A stretch of 64,000 nt of DNA from Desulfobacterales bacterium. Its GTDB lineage: Bacteria; Desulfobacterota; Desulfobacteria; Desulfobacterales; Desulfosarcinaceae. Location of the stretch: contig JACRDD010000005.1 of the NCBI GenBank assembly GCA_016218685.1, positions 124,001 through 188,000 of the forward strand, in the 5' to 3' direction. A model generated the notes under the pieces. It did no database searches. It was not told the DNA's origin and worked only from the letters and a program-made list of their open reading frames with translations. Positions within the stretch are counted from its first letter, which is position 1. Every line of letters begins with the position of its first letter. This document shows, one piece after another, positions 62,733-64,000 of the stretch. The position numbers and the translations under genes are program-made.

Positions 62733-62797
62733 GAGGCCTGCATTTGTAAGTGGCTCGTCAACGACGACCGGCCGATTTCGCTTAAAGCGTCATCTCC

Positions 62798-62817
62798 GCC
62801 GCCCAGGGTTGTGCGGC
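62798..62817 (+). promoter_or_regulatory. ANTAR target hairpin P1
   Basis: GCCGCCC-AGGGTT-GTGCGGC: seven-position stem with one C/U mismatch and a six-base loop with A at position 1 and G at position 4, the residues ANTAR domains require. Confidence 0.7.
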
Positions 62818-62831
62818 AAAAAAATCATCTG

Positions 62832-62851
62832 CATGGACAAAGGCGTCTATG
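62832..62851 (+). promoter_or_regulatory. ANTAR target hairpin P2
   Basis: CATGGAC-AAAGGC-GTCTATG: 7-bp stem (one G-U pair) with hexaloop A1/G4. It starts 14 bases after P1. Its loop and right arm overlap the left arm of the terminator, so P2 and terminator cannot form together. Confidence 0.75.
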
Positions 62852-62882
62852 GCCCCCGCAAGAGCAGGGCAGACGCCTTTTT
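62839..62882 (+). terminator. Regulated leader terminator before glutamate synthase gene
   Basis: Left arm AAAGGCGTCT (62839-62848), inner GCCC/GGGC pair, right arm AGACGCCTTT (62871-62880) and a TTTTT run. It lies about 100 bases before the start codon, where it would block expression unless P2 is held by the ANTAR protein. Confidence 0.8.
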
Positions 62883-62978
62883 GCGTCTTAATTGCGGTAA
62901 CCGCCCTCGCGGCGCCAAGCGGCATTGGGCTCAGGACCGTTTCGATTTTGAATCGCCACGAAAAAAGGAGAAAAAGTT

Positions 62979-64000
62979 ATGCGTTTCGATAAAAGGAATG
63001 ATGTATTAGGAACTGTCAACCGCGGCAATCCCGCCGAATCCGGTCTGTGCACGCTGTGCCGCGCCGATTGCGAAGGCAAGTGCGAGACCTGGCTCTCCAG
63101 CCTGGTGGGCCGCAAACTGCTCTACCCCCGGGACTTCGGCCTGGTCACCGCCGGCGCCAACAACACCACCCATGTGGGCGTTTCCTACAATGCCCTGCGC
63201 GTTCAGGGCTATGCCTACGGCGCCCATGGCATCAATGGCAACCTGACCACCAATCCCGACGACTGCATCTTTCCCAACGTCGATCTGACCACCGAATTCG
63301 GCTGGGAAGTCAAAACCAAGGCGCGCATTCCCCTGATGACCGGCGCCCTGGGCTCCACCTTCATCGCAGCCAAATACTGGGACTCCTTTGCCGTGGGCGG
63401 CGCCCTGGTGGGCATGCCCATCGTCATCGGCGAAAACGTGGTGGGCGTGGACCGCAACTCCGAGATCAAGGGCGGCAAGATCACCGTATCGCCCGAACTG
63501 GACCGCCGCATCAACACTTACCTGCGCTACTATGACGGCTTCGGCGCCATCTTCGTGCAGATGAACGTGGAAGACACCCGCAACGGCGTGGCCGAGTACG
63601 TGGCACAAAAATATGGCGACAAGTGCATCATCGAGCTTAAATGGGGCCAGGGCGCCAAGTGTATCGGCGGCGAAATCCAGGTCACCAGCATCGATTACGC
63701 CCTGTTCCTGAAAAAACGCGGCTATGTGGTCGATCCCAATCCCGAACTGCCCGAAGTACAGGCCGCCTTCGAAAAGGGCGCCATTCGCTCGTTTGCCCGC
63801 CACAGCCGTCTGGGCGGCACCAACCTGAGCAGCGTGGATCTGGTGCGCGAAGATTTCATGAAGAGCGTGGAGTATCTGCGCAGCCTGGGCTTCAAGCGCA
63901 TCTCCTTGAAAACCGGCTCCTATGGCATGGAAGAGCTGGCCATGGCCATCAAGTTCGCCTCGGACGCCAAGATGGATCTGCTGACCATCGACGGTTCGGG
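62979..64000 (+). CDS. FMN-binding glutamate synthase (archaeal-type GltB-like), 3' truncated by window
   Basis: Absent from the ORF track because it runs off the end. ATG at 62979 with AAAAAAGGAG. At least 340 codons: an N-terminal Cys cluster 'CTLCRADCEGKCETW', then the FMN-barrel start of the glutamate synthase family ('YGAHGINGNLTTNPDDC', 'IELKWGQGAKCIGGEIQVTS', 'FKRISLKTGSYGMEELAMAIK', 'DLLTIDGSG'). Archaeal-type members make glutamate with a separate amidotransferase or act alone with ferredoxin. The upstream ANTAR leader makes nitrogen-responsive control likely. Confidence 0.9.
   Translation, partial: MRFDKRNDVLGTVNRGNPAESGLCTLCRADCEGKCETWLSSLVGRKLLYPRDFGLVTAGANNTTHVGVSYNALRVQGYAYGAHGINGNLTTNPDDCIFPNVDLTTEFGWEVKTKARIPLMTGALGSTFIAAKYWDSFAVGGALVGMPIVIGENVVGVDRNSEIKGGKITVSPELDRRINTYLRYYDGFGAIFVQMNVEDTRNGVAEYVAQKYGDKCIIELKWGQGAKCIGGEIQVTSIDYALFLKKRGYVVDPNPELPEVQAAFEKGAIRSFARHSRLGGTNLSSVDLVREDFMKSVEYLRSLGFKRISLKTGSYGMEELAMAIKFASDAKMDLLTIDGS

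Overview
The window looks like the chromosome of a sulfate-reducing bacterium of the Desulfobacterota (Desulfobacteria, probably near Desulfosarcina/Desulfatitalea; the rank is inference). The evidence is a complete dsrMKJOP respiratory operon preceded by an RsbRD-domain gene, an NfnAB-type bifurcating transhydrogenase pair, and many Fe-S and multihaem proteins. Base composition is visibly GC-rich. The exceptions are a pilin-like locus at about 5.7-8.8 kb and the 43.5-44.3 kb gap, which look more AT-rich.

Layout. 0-5.7 kb: ATP-grasp enzyme, esterase, NYN RNase-like protein, response regulator, MFS carrier. 5.7-9.7 kb: a decayed gene, then an orphan cassette of three related pilin-like proteins around a GspF/PilC-like protein, a 38-aa peptide and an MBL-fold hydrolase. 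9.7-12.2 kb (minus): four coupled lipoprotein genes including CsgG, DUF4810 and DUF799 families. 12.5-18.2 kb (minus): dsrMKJOP with terminator. 18.4-29.4 kb (minus): small enzymes, an M48 peptidase fused to a pilin-like module, a Pqi lipid-transport operon with pqiA split in two, typA, and a DUF362/SLC13 pair. 29.5-40.4 kb (plus): a YkgJ protein; a four-gene operon of FeeM-like N-acyltransferase-PilZ, PP-loop ATPase, AMP ligase and thioester reductase; a Phd/PIN toxin-antitoxin pair with promoter and operator; MetE-like and DHOD-like enzymes; CBS and HPP proteins; two tiny genes. 40.6-43.5 kb (minus): two beta-helix lipoproteins. 44.3-54 kb (minus): a nine-gene unit starting with napD-napA, running through two tetrahaem cytochromes, an Fe-S protein and an NrfD quinol protein, and ending with a molybdopterin-binding protein, a Ser/Thr kinase and a PP2C phosphatase. 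54-64 kb: TatD, NfnAB, Hsp20, an Fe-S protein with a TetR regulator, pncB, a GAF-ANTAR antiterminator, and the start of an archaeal-type glutamate synthase gene.

How the parts work together. DsrMKJOP links the quinone pool to cytoplasmic dissimilatory sulfite reduction. The Nap unit would pass quinol electrons through NrfD and Fe-S subunits and cytochromes to a periplasmic nitrate reductase. Its promoter region carries a perfect FNR/HcpR-like palindrome. The most striking regulatory element is the leader before the glutamate synthase gene. It contains two hairpins whose hexaloops have A at position 1 and G at position 4. The second hairpin overlaps the left arm of an intrinsic terminator, and the gene just upstream encodes an ANTAR protein. 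This is a near-complete picture of ANTAR-controlled antitermination. The best candidates for less-described biology are the FeeM/PP-loop/ligase/reductase operon, the pilin-GspF cassette without an ATPase, the peptidase-pilin fusion, and the kinase/phosphatase pair carried in the nap operon.
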